Assembly: GCA_963840435.1 (NCBI GenBank)
Contig: CAWIYY010000003.1
Location: forward strand, 434,001 to 498,000
Origin: Bog-473 sp963840435
Lineage (GTDB): Bacteria; Actinomycetota; Acidimicrobiia; Acidimicrobiales; RAAP-2
Direction: 5' to 3'
Length of the DNA stretch: 64,000 nt
Shown: positions 1 through 8,245 of the stretch, in pieces
Layout: every line of letters starts with the position of its first letter
Position numbering within the stretch: the first letter of the stretch is position 1
Notes under the pieces: generated by a model
Told to the model about the DNA's origin: nothing
The model's input: only the letters and a program-made list of their open reading frames with translations
The model's database searches: none
Made by a program: the position numbers and the translations under genes

Positions 1-890
1 CCGAGTTCGGGATCGACACCGACAACATGCTCGTGTTCTGGGACTGGGTCGGCGGGCGCTACAGCTACGACTCGGCCATCGGCTTCGCGCTCATGATCGC
101 CATCGGACGTGAGGCCTTCGACGAGATGCTGGCCGGCTTCCACGCCGTCGACGAGCACTTCCTGCACACGCCCCTCGAAGACAACGTCCCGGTCATCGCC
201 GGCATGCTCAACGTCTGGTACAACAACTTCTTCGGCGCTCAGACCCACGCCGTGCTGCCGTACAGCCACCGGCTGGCCCGCTTCCCGGCCTACCTCCAGC
301 AGCTCACCATGGAGTCGAACGGCAAGTCCGTCCGGCTCGACGGCACGCCCGTCGCCGGCCAGACCGGCGAGATCTTCTGGGGCGCCCCCGGCACGAACGG
401 CCAGCACGCCTTCTACCAACTGATCCACCAGGGCACCAAGCTCATCCCGGCCGACTTCATCGCGTTCGCCGAGGGCACCCACGAGACGGGCGAGCAGCAG
501 GACCTGCTGATGGCCAACTGCCTGGCCCAGACCAAGGCCCTCGCCTTCGGCCGCACGGCCGAGGAGATCGAGGCCGAGGGCACGCCGGCCGCCGTCGTCC
601 CGCACAAGGTCATGCCGGGCAACCGGCCCAGCTCGACGATCGTCGCCCCCAAGCTCACGCCGTCGGTGCTCGGCCAGCTCGTCGCCCTCTACGAGCACAC
701 CGTCTTCGTCGAGGGCTGCATCTTCGGCATCGACTCCTTCGACCAGTGGGGCGTCGAACTGGGCAAGGTCATGGCCAAGGAGTTGGCTCCGCTGCTCACC
801 GCAGATTCGGTGCCGGACGTGTCCGGTCAGGACTCATCGACCGCCGCGCTCGTCACGCGCTACCGGGCCCTGCGCGGCCGCCCCGTCTGA
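1..890 (+). CDS. pgi: Glucose-6-phosphate isomerase, C-terminal part (5' end outside window)
   Basis: Interconverts glucose 6-phosphate and fructose 6-phosphate in the cytosol. The reading frame is open from base 3, before the first in-window ATG at 27, so the gene enters from the left; about 295 residues of a usual 530-550 are present. The phosphoglucose isomerase signature around GTNGQHAFYQLIHQG is intact at roughly bases 391-435, and the upstream FWDWVGGRYS block is typical of the family. It converges on the marR-type gene. It lies about 15 kb from the tkt-tal-gnd-pgl operon and on the opposite strand, whereas many actinobacteria keep pgi inside that cluster. Identity is secure; only the N-terminus is unseen. 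Confidence 0.97.
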   Translation, partial: EFGIDTDNMLVFWDWVGGRYSYDSAIGFALMIAIGREAFDEMLAGFHAVDEHFLHTPLEDNVPVIAGMLNVWYNNFFGAQTHAVLPYSHRLARFPAYLQQLTMESNGKSVRLDGTPVAGQTGEIFWGAPGTNGQHAFYQLIHQGTKLIPADFIAFAEGTHETGEQQDLLMANCLAQTKALAFGRTAEEIEAEGTPAAVVPHKVMPGNRPSSTIVAPKLTPSVLGQLVALYEHTVFVEGCIFGIDSFDQWGVELGKVMAKELAPLLTADSVPDVSGQDSSTAALVTRYRALRGRPV

Positions 891-935
891 CCGACCCTCC
901 TGTCTCGGCACCTTCCGTCTGCCATCAGCGCACGA

Positions 936-967
936 CCTCGGTCCCGAGGCGCAGGCCCGTCAGGGCC
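936..967. terminator. Two adjacent short hairpins between convergent genes
   Basis: Arms CCTCG/CGAGG (936-940 and 945-949) and GGCCC/GGGCC (954-958 and 963-967) form two 5-bp hairpins with 4-nt loops between the convergent pgi and marR-type genes. There is no T-run on either strand, so a terminator role rests only on position and symmetry. Confidence 0.3.
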
Positions 968-992
968 GAGCACGCTTCTCCACGGGTGTCGG

Positions 993-1427
993 TCAGGGCG
1001 GTGCCAATCCGTGCAGCGGTTGGTGGGGGAGGAGCCCGCGCCAGGCACCCGGCACGGTCCGGGCCAGCCGCCGGAGCTCCTCGAGATGCTGGTCCGAGAG
1101 CCCTTCGAGCTTCTTGGTTCCCTTGCCCGTCAGCTGCAGCCGCACGATCCGATGGTCGGTCTCGTCGCGGATCCGGGTCACCAGCCCCGCCTGCTCGGCC
1201 CGGTCCACGAGGCCCACTGCGCTGTGGTGGCGCAGCAGGAGGTAGTCGGCCACCTCGCCGACCGTCGGTCCCCGGTGATCGGTGTGGCCCCGAATGGCCA
1301 AGAGGAGCTGATGCTGGGCCGGGGTCAGGCCCGCCCCCTCGGACTGCTGCTCGCTCCAGCGAAGGAAGCGCCGCAATCCCGTCCTGAGCGCCAGCAGATC
1401 CTCGTAGTCGGCATCGCTCAATCGCAT
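993..1427 (-). CDS. MarR-family transcriptional regulator
   Basis: A 144-residue winged-helix regulator of the MarR type, expected to bind DNA as a dimer and often to respond to a phenolic or other small ligand. The recognition helix region is at about residues 57-80, followed by the wing with the typical DETDHRIVRLQLTGKG pattern (residues 88-103). I chose the ATG at 1427 over upstream in-frame codons because MRLSDADYEDLLALRTGLRRF starts a normal MarR N-terminal helix and a -10-like hexamer sits 6 nt before it. The C-terminus is Pro/His-rich and unremarkable. No divergent target gene is adjacent, so the regulon is unknown; autoregulation is likely given the repeats at its promoter. Confidence 0.88.
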   Translation of the reverse strand: MRLSDADYEDLLALRTGLRRFLRWSEQQSEGAGLTPAQHQLLLAIRGHTDHRGPTVGEVADYLLLRHHSAVGLVDRAEQAGLVTRIRDETDHRIVRLQLTGKGTKKLEGLSDQHLEELRRLARTVPGAWRGLLPHQPLHGLAPP

Positions 1428-1452
1428 CGTGTTACGATACCATCGCGCTACG
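1428..1452 (-). promoter_or_regulatory. Leaderless promoter with repeated ATCGTA, marR-type gene
   Basis: On the minus strand TATCGT (1439-1434) lies 6 nt before the ATG with no Shine-Dalgarno, fitting a leaderless -10. The hexamer ATCGTA occurs twice, starts 16 nt apart, around this -10 and could be an operator for the MarR protein itself. Confidence 0.4.
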
Positions 1453-1514
1453 ATGAACTGGCGGATCCCTGAAGACCCGTCCAGCAAACGGGACAAACGC
1501 GAACCAGTCCTGGA

Positions 1515-2393
1515 CTACCTCCCGGGCAGACGCGCCCCTTTGTCCGCATCCACCGCGAAATCCAGTCGCTGCAGTCCGACGACCCGCAAGAGAGCCAGGG
1601 CCTCAGCAGCCGGGCTGTTGGGCTCCGCCGAATAGATGATCAGCCGCTGGTCGGTATCGAGCAGTTGCAGGGAGTCACACTCGAGCGTGAACTCGCCGAC
1701 CTCTGGGTGGCGAACCGTCTTCCTGCTGGACCGTCGCTGGGCCGGGCGGGCCTCCGACCACATCCGAGCGAAACGCGCCGACGAGCTCCGCAACTCGTCG
1801 AGCAGTCGGGACAGACCGGGGTCATCGGGATAACGGGCCGCCACCACCCGCAGGTTCGCCACCGACTCGGCCGCCGTCCGCTCGTCTTCCTCCGCTGAGG
1901 CGGACACCCGCCGCTCGGCTCCCAAGAATCGCTGCCACACGATGTTGCGCCTGGGCGGGGGCCAGGCCGAGAAGTCCCCCAAGAGCGCAGCGGCCAGATC
2001 GTTCCAGGCGAGCACGTCACCCTTTGCGTCCAAGACGAGCACCGGGAGGTCACCCAGGCGCTCGAGGATGCGCATGGTGCTGCCCCGCACGACGCCGTCT
2101 ATCCGGCCGGCCTGCGGCGGGCTCACCCCGGCCAGATGGAAGAGATGCGTCCGCTCGTCGTCCGTCAACTGCAGCGCCCGGGCCAACGAGACCAGCACGC
2201 CCTCGGAGACCCCAGAGCCCCGGCCCTGTTCGAGCCGGGTCAGGTGGTCGACCGAGATGTGCGCCAGCTGCGCCACCTCCTCACGGCGCAGCCCGGCCAC
2301 CCGTCGGCGCTGACCCGCCGGGAGACCGACGTCGCCGGGCACAACCCGGGCCCGGGCCTGACGAAGGAACGTTCCCAGCTCTTCCCGGTCCAT
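1515..2393 (-). CDS. XRE-family regulator with MmyB-like ligand domain
   Basis: A 292-residue regulator. Residues about 1-70 hold a helix-turn-helix of the XRE type (RREEVAQLAHISVDHLTRLEQGRG is its core), and residues about 100-280 match the MmyB-like ligand-binding domain, a PAS-like fold with the characteristic LVLDAKGDVLAWNDLAAALLGD segment and a C-terminal GEFTLECDSLQLLDTDQRLIIY segment. Such regulators are very often divergent from a short-chain dehydrogenase that they repress, which is the arrangement here. The ATG at 2393 is preferred over the one at 2411 because the homologous region starts MDREELGTFLR. A perfect 21-bp palindrome in the divergent gap is the probable operator. Confidence 0.9.
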   Translation of the reverse strand: MDREELGTFLRQARARVVPGDVGLPAGQRRRVAGLRREEVAQLAHISVDHLTRLEQGRGSGVSEGVLVSLARALQLTDDERTHLFHLAGVSPPQAGRIDGVVRGSTMRILERLGDLPVLVLDAKGDVLAWNDLAAALLGDFSAWPPPRRNIVWQRFLGAERRVSASAEEDERTAAESVANLRVVAARYPDDPGLSRLLDELRSSSARFARMWSEARPAQRRSSRKTVRHPEVGEFTLECDSLQLLDTDQRLIIYSAEPNSPAAEALALLRVVGLQRLDFAVDADKGARLPGR

Positions 2394-2425
2394 CACACCA
2401 TCGTGAACCAATTCGAGCCACCTTG

Positions 2426-2446
2426 CCTGGGACTCTCAGTCCCAGG
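2426..2446. promoter_or_regulatory. Perfect palindrome, likely operator of the MmyB-type regulator
   Basis: Arms CCTGGGACT (2426-2434) and AGTCCCAGG (2438-2446) are exact reverse complements around a 3-nt centre, in the 101-bp gap between the divergent regulator and dehydrogenase. The site is 33 bp from the regulator start and 48 bp from the SDR start, suited to repress both promoters. Confidence 0.7.
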
Positions 2447-2477
2447 ATGCAACGTCCCTGGCCAGAGCCTCGTCTAT

Positions 2478-2492
2478 CCCTCAAGCTGAGGG
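2478..2492 (+). promoter_or_regulatory. Small inverted repeat abutting the SDR start codon
   Basis: CCCTCA (2478-2483) and TGAGGG (2487-2492) form a 6-bp stem with a 3-nt loop that ends 2 nt before the ATG at 2495. The GAGGG is the only purine-rich stretch near the start. It could limit translation or be a second regulator site. Confidence 0.35.
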
Positions 2493-2494
2493 TT

Positions 2495-3211
2495 ATGACG
2501 ACAGCACTGATCACCGGGGCAAACAAAGGCCTCGGCTACGAAACGGCACGACAGCTCGGCGGACTTGGCTGGACCATCTTCGTCGGGGCCCGGGACCCCG
2601 AACGGGGTGAACACGCCGTTGGCACCCTCAAGCACAGCGGTGCCGACGCCCGCCTGGTCCCCCTCGATGTCACCTCCGACGAGTCCGTCGCAGCGGCGGC
2701 CGACCTGGTCTCCGAAGCGACCGGCGGCGCCCTCGACGTCCTCATCAACAATGCCGGCATCATCGGAGCGGCGCGGACGGCACCACTCGAGACCGGTCCC
2801 GAACACTTCCTTGCCTGTTTCGGGGTGAACCTGCTCGGACCCGTCCGGGTCACCCGGGCCATGATCCCGTTGCTGCAGGGCGGCGAGAATCCACGCATCG
2901 TGATGGTCTCGAGTGGCCTCGGCTCCCTTGCCGTCACCTCAGATCCCGAGCGACTCGAGTCGAGGATCCATTCCCTCGTGTACCCGTCGTCAAAGGCCGC
3001 CCTCAACATGGTCACGACCCAGTACGCCAAGGTGTTACCCGGTTTCCGCATCAACGCGGTCGATCCCGGATACACGGCAACCGACCTCAACGACAATGCC
3101 GGGCACCAGACCGTCGAGGAAGGCGCGACGGTGATCGTCGCCATGGCCCAGGTGGCCAAGGACGGACCGACCGGCGGCTTCTTCAGCAAGGACGGACCCG
3201 TTCCCTGGTGA
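2495..3211 (+). CDS. Short-chain dehydrogenase/reductase (SDR)
   Basis: A 238-residue classical SDR. It has the cofactor motif TGANKGLG (residues 7-14), NNAG (85-88), a catalytic Ser in VMVSSG (about 139-140) and YPSSK (Tyr163, Lys167). The N-terminal TGANKGLG with a following Arg (GARDPERGEHA) resembles NADPH-using carbonyl-reductase-like SDRs. Substrate unknown. The frame is open far upstream, but the ATG at 2495 starts directly at the first beta strand and fits the promoter gap. It is divergent from the MmyB-type regulator, which probably controls it in response to a small molecule. It ends one base before the stop of the convergent NlpC/P60 gene, leaving no room for a separate terminator. 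Confidence 0.93.
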   Translation: MTTALITGANKGLGYETARQLGGLGWTIFVGARDPERGEHAVGTLKHSGADARLVPLDVTSDESVAAAADLVSEATGGALDVLINNAGIIGAARTAPLETGPEHFLACFGVNLLGPVRVTRAMIPLLQGGENPRIVMVSSGLGSLAVTSDPERLESRIHSLVYPSSKAALNMVTTQYAKVLPGFRINAVDPGYTATDLNDNAGHQTVEEGATVIVAMAQVAKDGPTGGFFSKDGPVPW

Positions 3212-4150
3212 TCACGGCCGGGTCGCACCCATGTAGAGCAGGCTCCCGAGCGCCGCACCGACAGCAGTGGGGAAGCGCTCGACCCGTACGTCCGCCCCGG
3301 TGAACGGCGCGTCGACCATGACGTTGGACCCTCCCTCGACGCCGACGTAGAGACCCACATGGTCGATGCCGTCTTGGCCACTGCCGAAGAAGACGAGGTC
3401 CCCGAGCTCGAGCGGTGCCCCCGGCGGAACCTTCGCCGTTGCGTCGTACTGGTCCTGGGCCACTCGGGGGAGTGAGACCCCGGCCGCTCGGTACGCCGCC
3501 TGGACCAGACCCGAGCAGTCGAAGCCGACCCCAACCGACTCGCCCCCCCACACGTACGGCGTGCCGATCTGCTGCATGGCCCACTCGGCGGCCACCACCC
3601 CGGCGCTCGAGCCCGTGGGCACCAAAGACGAGGTCGTCCCCCCGTAGGACTGGGCCAGCGCCAGCACCTGAGCCACGTAGGCGGACGAGTGGTTGTAGGA
3701 CTCGATCGCCCCGGACAGGTCTGCCCCGTTCGCCGCACCGTTGGCGCAGAGCATCCGGGCCGCTGCGTACACGGCGTCGGTCGGGTCGTACGGGCTGGGC
3801 GGATCGACCCCGCCGGGCGGCACCGGCTCGTCGTAGGCCTGAAAGGTCGCCGGCTCGAACTGCATCGGGCCCTCCGCCCCGGCGCTGTTCGCCCCACTGT
3901 GCACCCCCGGCAACGTGGACTGACCATTGTCCGACTCGATCGTCCCGATCGCTGCCAACACCGTCCAGGGCAGACCCGGGCAGGCCGTCGCCGCCTCCTG
4001 GTACAGCGTCAGCATGGCCGGAGGGATGGCCGCCGTGGCGGCCGACGTTGCCGTCGGCACCCCGCCACCGAAGACCGCCGCCGCCGACCCGACGAGCAGG
4101 ATCCCGAACAATGAGACCAAGGCCCCGAATGCCGCCAGCCCTGCTTTCAC
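3212..4150 (-). CDS. Secreted lytic transglycosylase-NlpC/P60 peptidoglycan hydrolase
   Basis: A 312-residue two-domain cell-wall enzyme. An N-terminal hydrophobic segment (about residues 8-28) acts as signal or anchor. Residues about 45-165 form a transglycosylase/lysozyme-like domain with catalytic Glu72 in TIESDNG, followed by GPMQFEPATF and ESYNHSSAYV, which cleaves glycan strands. Residues about 185-312 form an NlpC/P60 endopeptidase with Cys212 in FDCSGL and His264 in IDHVGLYVG, which cleaves stem peptides. The start is GTG at 4150. The pairing is like that of conjugation or sporulation wall hydrolases, but nothing near it is conjugative, so a housekeeping wall-remodelling role is more likely. 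Confidence 0.9.
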   Translation of the reverse strand: MKAGLAAFGALVSLFGILLVGSAAAVFGGGVPTATSAATAAIPPAMLTLYQEAATACPGLPWTVLAAIGTIESDNGQSTLPGVHSGANSAGAEGPMQFEPATFQAYDEPVPPGGVDPPSPYDPTDAVYAAARMLCANGAANGADLSGAIESYNHSSAYVAQVLALAQSYGGTTSSLVPTGSSAGVVAAEWAMQQIGTPYVWGGESVGVGFDCSGLVQAAYRAAGVSLPRVAQDQYDATAKVPPGAPLELGDLVFFGSGQDGIDHVGLYVGVEGGSNVMVDAPFTGADVRVERFPTAVGAALGSLLYMGATRP

Positions 4151-4398
4151 CGGCGGCCATCTCCCAATCCAACCTTCCGCTGCCGTGCCACAAGCGAGAA
4201 CGGTCGGCCTGGCGGGGCGCCGGACACATCCCAGGCGTCGCTTCTCAACCGCGAGTTAGGAAGCGGCGGCCGTCAGAACGTCGCTACCTCATCCTGTCGT
4301 GCCAGGACCGCCACGAAAATCCTGTCGGGTCACGGTCGCGGCGGGCACAGCCGAGCTCACGCCGGGACTGGGCGCCGGCCGATGCGGCGGCTCAGGCG

Positions 4399-5124
4399 TC
4401 AGGCGTTCTTGAATATCGTGGTGAAGCCGTTTCCCTCGCTGTTGAGCGGGCTGCTCTTCACCTGCGTCGTGTCCCGTGCACCCCTCATGGGGCCGAAGGC
4501 CTCAGCGGCGTTGGCGCTGATCGGCGTCCCGTTGACGGTGCAGTTGGTGAATTTCGTCTTTTTGAAGGTCGGGATGGTGCGTGACTCGCGCTCTTCGATG
4601 AAGTTGGAGTTGGTGGTCGTGGAGGATCCGGCGCCGGTCGTGGTGCTGACCTTTTGGGCGGTCACGTCATCCACAGTCGAACTCGCCTGTGATGCCGTCA
4701 TGGTGTCGGTGATGGTGATGGTGTCCCCGCTGAACGGAAAGAACGTCGTTCCACCGCACAGCTCAGTCGAGCCGGCGCAGGCAACTGCCTCGAAGGCCGG
4801 AGCCGCACCCGATGCTCTGCATATCACGGTCACGAAACCGTCGGCGGCACTCGGTGGGCCCTCGAGCTGTACGGACAGCTCGAAATTCTGCGCCCCGGTA
4901 CACGTGAATTTCGGGAGGACAAACGTGCCTTCCGCCGAGGTTTCATTGGCCACTTTGGTGGCATAGCCCGTCGACGAGCTGCCGGGGGACTGCTGCACGG
5001 TGCCGTCCCGAAGGACGGAAGCATGGGGGACTGCCGCGCCGGTCGCGCTGGCCATGCCAAAAAGACCCCCCGCGAATGGCGGTGCAACCACAGCAAGTGA
5101 AACCAACGCCAACAGCCGCTTCAT
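4399..5124 (-). CDS. Secreted beta-rich protein, G1-peptidase-like pattern
   Basis: A 241-residue exported protein. The ATG at 5124 follows a clear Shine-Dalgarno (GGGAGGAG) and begins a signal peptide MKRLLALVSLAVVAPPFAGG, cleaved around residue 25-30. The mature part is Ser/Thr-rich with four cysteines that may pair. The succession VLPKFTC...VQLEG...GDTITITDTM...FIEE...KFTNCTV resembles the strand order of G1 (glutamic) peptidases and related concanavalin-like folds, including a candidate catalytic Glu in NFIEE. I do not find a convincing Gln where the first catalytic residue should lie, so it may be a non-catalytic relative. Function unknown. It is encoded alone, between the wall hydrolase and a noncoding gap. 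Confidence 0.7.
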   Translation of the reverse strand: MKRLLALVSLAVVAPPFAGGLFGMASATGAAVPHASVLRDGTVQQSPGSSSTGYATKVANETSAEGTFVLPKFTCTGAQNFELSVQLEGPPSAADGFVTVICRASGAAPAFEAVACAGSTELCGGTTFFPFSGDTITITDTMTASQASSTVDDVTAQKVSTTTGAGSSTTTNSNFIEERESRTIPTFKKTKFTNCTVNGTPISANAAEAFGPMRGARDTTQVKSSPLNSEGNGFTTIFKNA

Positions 5125-5466
5125 GGTTCCTCCTCCCGCAGTGCTGGGACACGATGGCACGGTTCCGTACACGGATCAACGGCCGCGTGGCGACCGCGAC
5201 AGCCTCGAACCATCCAGCCCGCAGGATCAGCTTCGACCTTGCTCCGGGCCCGACGTCGAGCACGCGCTGACAGGTCCCGAGCAGACTGGCACAGGTCAGA
5301 GCGTCGGCGCCGGCATACGTATTCGCAGCTCCGCCGACCTATGACGGAGGAAGCGGCTGTCCAGCAGTGGACGGGCCCAATGCCTCGCCGCGTCTCCAGA
5401 CCGGGTGAAGGGGTGCGCCGTCAGCAAGGACCAGTCCTCGGCCTGGCAGGCCTGTTGATGAAGAGC
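5125..5466. other. Noncoding stretch, nothing recognised
   Basis: The gap between two divergent genes holds the Shine-Dalgarno of the secreted-protein gene at its left edge and the cyclase promoter at its right edge. I see no coding signal, RNA structure or repeat in the rest. Confidence 0.4.
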
Positions 5467-5479
5467 CATAGTTTTGGGA
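5467..5479 (+). promoter_or_regulatory. Possible leaderless -10 for the cyclase
   Basis: CATAGT (5467-5472) lies 7 nt before GTG at 5480. It keeps the A2 and T6 of a -10 hexamer and there is no usable Shine-Dalgarno, favouring GTG 5480 over TTG 5474. Confidence 0.35.
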
Positions 5480-6229
5480 GTGGCGAAAACCGTCGATTGG
5501 GAAGCTCTTCTCGTCAAGGGCTACGAACCCCTGAAGGTCGCGCAACGGGTCTTTCGTTGGCTTCCTCACGATCCCCGCTGCAAGCTTTGCCTCAACCCAT
5601 TTGGCGGCGTGGGCGGCAAAGTGATCGGGCTTCTGGGACACAAGCCCTCCCGTAAGAACCCAAACATCTGTCAGTACTGCTTCGATCGTCTCCCGACTGG
5701 GGGTATCGAGATCGACATCGGAGTTGTGTTCGCTGACGTGCGAGCATCCACAGCTCTGGGTGAGCAGCTGGATGCCACGACCTTCGCCCTGCGTCTGAAC
5801 GAGTTCTACGACACAGCAACGAAGGTGCTGATTCACAATGAAGGCATTGTGGACAAGCTGATTGGCGACGAAGTGATGGGTCTCTTCATCCAGGGCATTG
5901 CTGGCCCCGAATATCGGCGCAAGGCGGCGATTGCCGCTCTTGAACTGGCTTCGCAGGTCGGCGCAGTTCCTCTCGGTGTCGCCGTGAACGCCGGTGTTGC
6001 CTTCGTCGGCAACGTGGGATCGGGAAGCGTGTTGGACTTCACCGCGCTCGGTGATGCCGTCAATGTTGGTGCTCGCCTCCAAGCCCACGCGTCGCCGGGC
6101 GAAGTGGTGCTGGCAGCTTCGCTCTACCCGCTTGTCGAGGCTGACTACCCAGGGGGCCGCCACGATCGGATAGCGATACGTGGCCGGGATGAGCCAGTTG
6201 ACGTTGTGGTCTTGACCTCGCCCGCGTAG
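5480..6229 (+). CDS. Class III adenylate/guanylate cyclase with N-terminal four-Cys motif
   Basis: A 249-residue soluble nucleotidyl cyclase. Residues 1-70 carry CKLC (Cys34, Cys37) and CQYC (Cys64, Cys67), a probable zinc-binding module. The catalytic domain begins near residue 78: VVFADVRAST supplies the first metal Asp86, GIVDKLIGDEVMGLF the substrate-selecting Lys and second metal Asp, and LDFTALGDAVNVGARLQ the Asn and Arg that stabilise the transition state. All required residues are present, so it should be an active homodimer. The Lys plus Asp/Thr pattern favours ATP, giving cAMP. No membrane segment is seen. An in-frame TTG at 5474 is the alternative start. It stands alone with no obvious partner gene. 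Confidence 0.88.
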   Translation: MAKTVDWEALLVKGYEPLKVAQRVFRWLPHDPRCKLCLNPFGGVGGKVIGLLGHKPSRKNPNICQYCFDRLPTGGIEIDIGVVFADVRASTALGEQLDATTFALRLNEFYDTATKVLIHNEGIVDKLIGDEVMGLFIQGIAGPEYRRKAAIAALELASQVGAVPLGVAVNAGVAFVGNVGSGSVLDFTALGDAVNVGARLQAHASPGEVVLAASLYPLVEADYPGGRHDRIAIRGRDEPVDVVVLTSPA

Positions 6230-6361
6230 TCCACAACGTTCGCTCGACCGCCGGCATTCAGGGGGGCGGGGAGGAGCCCGCGAACCCCGGGGTCATCGGC
6301 CTCTCCGCCCGTCCCGCCCCCCGGCAACGCACGACCCGATCGGGCTCGCCATACTTGGTCC

Positions 6362-7981
6362 ATGAAAAGCACCATGCAGGAGCGTCCGCTCCTGATCAGC
6401 GACATCGTCCGCCACGGTAAGCAGGTCCACGGTGACAGCACGGTCATCACGGTCGAGGCCGGCGGCCATCGCGAAGCCACCTTCGTCGAGGTGGCGGAAC
6501 GGGCCGAGCAGCTGGCCGCCGCCCTGACCCGCCTGGGCGTCCAGCAGGGGGATCGGGTGGGGACGTTCTGCTGGAACAACCAGGGTCACCTCGAGGCCTA
6601 CCTGGGCATTCCTTCCATGGGGGCCGTCCTGCACACCCTCAACATCCGGCTCCCCGCCGACCAGCTGGCCTACGTCATCAACCACGCCGAGGACCGCATC
6701 ATCATCGTCGACGCCTCCCTGATCCCCCTCCTGGCCGCCATCAAGGACGACCTCAAGACGGTCGAGACGATCATCGTGGCGGGGGAGGGCGACACCACAC
6801 CCCTGGGCGAGACCTTGTCCTACGAGGCGCTGCTCGCCGCCGAGCAACCCGGCTTCGACTGGCCCGACCTCGACGAGAACTCGGCCGCCGCCATGTGTTA
6901 CACGAGCGGCACCACCGGCAGCCCCAAGGGTGTCGTGTACTCGCACCGCTCCACCTGGCTGCACACCATGGCCGAGCAGGCCGCCTCGTCGGTCGGGATG
7001 ATGGAGACCGACCGCATCCTCATCATCGTCCCCATGTTCCACGCCAACGCCTGGGGCACGCCCTACGGCGCCTTCATGGCCGGCACCGACGTGATCATGC
7101 CCCAGATGTTCCTGATGGGGGAGCAGCTGGCCAACATCTTCAACGAGTTCCACCCCACCCTGGCCTGTGGCGTCCCCACCATCTGGAACGGCCTGCTCGC
7201 CCTCGACACGAAGATCGACTTCTCCACCGTCCGCGCCATCACCGCCGGCGGGGCCGCCGTCCCCGAGTCGCTCATCCGGGCCTTCGAGGACCGCTTCGGC
7301 GTCACCATCATCCAGGGCTGGGGCATGACCGAGACCAGTCCGCTGGCCGCCTTCGGCCTGCCCCCGGCACGCAAGCAGGACGGCCATGACGACATGTACT
7401 ACAAGGTCAAGGCCGGCCGGATCGTCGCCGGCGTCGAGATGCGGGTCGTCGCCGAGGACGGCACCATCCTGCCCAACGACGGACACTCCGTCGGCGAGTT
7501 CGAGATCCGGGGACCCTGGGTCACGGGCTCGTACTACAAGGACGAGGACCCGGCGAAGTTCGACAACGGCTGGCTGCGCACCGGCGACGTCGGCACCATC
7601 GACGGCCAGGGCTACCTGACCATCTCGGACCGCACCAAGGACGTCATCAAGTCGGGCGGGGAGTGGATCTCCTCGGTCGAGCTGGAGAACGCCGTCATGG
7701 CCTACCCCGACGTGTTCGAGGCCGCCGTCATCGCCGTCCCCGACCCCAAGTGGTCCGAGCGCCCGCTGGTCGCCGTCGTCGCCAAACCGGGGAGCACGCT
7801 GTCCGTGGACGACCTCGTCGCGTTCCTGGCCGAGCGCGTCCCCAAATGGTGGCTGCCCGACCAGTGGACGTTCATCGAGGAGGTACCCAAGACCAGCGTG
7901 GGCAAGTTCGACAAGAAGGTCATGCGGGCCGCCCACGCCAACGGCGAGTACGAGGTGCAGAAGGCGACCCTGCCCGGGTGA
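6362..7981 (+). CDS. Long-chain fatty-acid-CoA ligase (AMP-dependent synthetase)
   Basis: A 539-residue member of the ANL superfamily, activating a carboxylic acid, probably a medium- or long-chain fatty acid, to its CoA thioester via an acyl-adenylate. The P-loop YTSGTTGSPKGV lies near residue 180, GWGMTETSP is the A5 motif, and GWLRTGDVG plus DRTKDVIKSGGEWIS are the hinge motifs. The catalytic Lys is in the final TSVGKFDKK. Length and motif order are normal. The ATG at 6362 is used. Its stop overlaps the GTG of the small downstream gene (GTGA), so the two are co-translated. Exact chain-length preference cannot be read from sequence. Confidence 0.93.
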   Translation: MKSTMQERPLLISDIVRHGKQVHGDSTVITVEAGGHREATFVEVAERAEQLAAALTRLGVQQGDRVGTFCWNNQGHLEAYLGIPSMGAVLHTLNIRLPADQLAYVINHAEDRIIIVDASLIPLLAAIKDDLKTVETIIVAGEGDTTPLGETLSYEALLAAEQPGFDWPDLDENSAAAMCYTSGTTGSPKGVVYSHRSTWLHTMAEQAASSVGMMETDRILIIVPMFHANAWGTPYGAFMAGTDVIMPQMFLMGEQLANIFNEFHPTLACGVPTIWNGLLALDTKIDFSTVRAITAGGAAVPESLIRAFEDRFGVTIIQGWGMTETSPLAAFGLPPARKQDGHDDMYYKVKAGRIVAGVEMRVVAEDGTILPNDGHSVGEFEIRGPWVTGSYYKDEDPAKFDNGWLRTGDVGTIDGQGYLTISDRTKDVIKSGGEWISSVELENAVMAYPDVFEAAVIAVPDPKWSERPLVAVVAKPGSTLSVDDLVAFLAERVPKWWLPDQWTFIEEVPKTSVGKFDKKVMRAAHANGEYEVQKATLPG

Positions 7982-8235
7982 GCGGCCCCGACGACGCCCT
8001 CGAGGACATGGCCGAACGGCTCGAGGAGGTGCTCGAGGAGCTCTCGGACATGGCCATCGACGCGCTGAGCCGGGCCAGCTCGGGCGACCCCGACTCGGCC
8101 GAGACGGGGGAGGCCCTGGCCGCCGAGCGGGCCATTCTCAAGGCCCGGCGGGGCGTCGAGAAGTCCGTGTTCGCCCTGCGGGAGCCGGCCCGCCGCGCCC
8201 GCCATCGCGATCCCGTCGACGAGGGCGCCGACTAG
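7978..8235 (+). CDS. Small acidic coiled-coil protein, unknown function
   Basis: An 85-residue protein starting at GTG 7978, which overlaps the stop of the acyl-CoA ligase by 4 nt. It is helical and charged: DALEDMAERLEEVLEELSDMAID is a likely amphipathic coiled coil, followed by a second helix rich in Ala/Glu and a basic C-terminus. It has no signal peptide, membrane segment or cysteine pair. I do not recognise a family. Translational coupling suggests it is made together with the ligase, or with the RNA-processing gene that starts 10 nt later. Its good Actinobacteria-like codon use supports it being real. Confidence 0.65.
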   Translation: MSGPDDALEDMAERLEEVLEELSDMAIDALSRASSGDPDSAETGEALAAERAILKARRGVEKSVFALREPARRARHRDPVDEGAD

Positions 8236-8245
8236 AACCTCGTCC

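Noticed and set aside
2536..3927. Long minus-strand open frames, for example 463 codons here and 547 codons at 6293-7936
   Set aside because: They mirror strong plus-strand genes or cross gene boundaries, have skewed composition and no family motifs; high-GC DNA opens antisense frames by chance.
4151..4398. c-di-AMP (ydaO) riboswitch upstream of the NlpC/P60 gene
   Set aside because: Such wall-hydrolase genes often have one, but I could not find its conserved elements in this gap.
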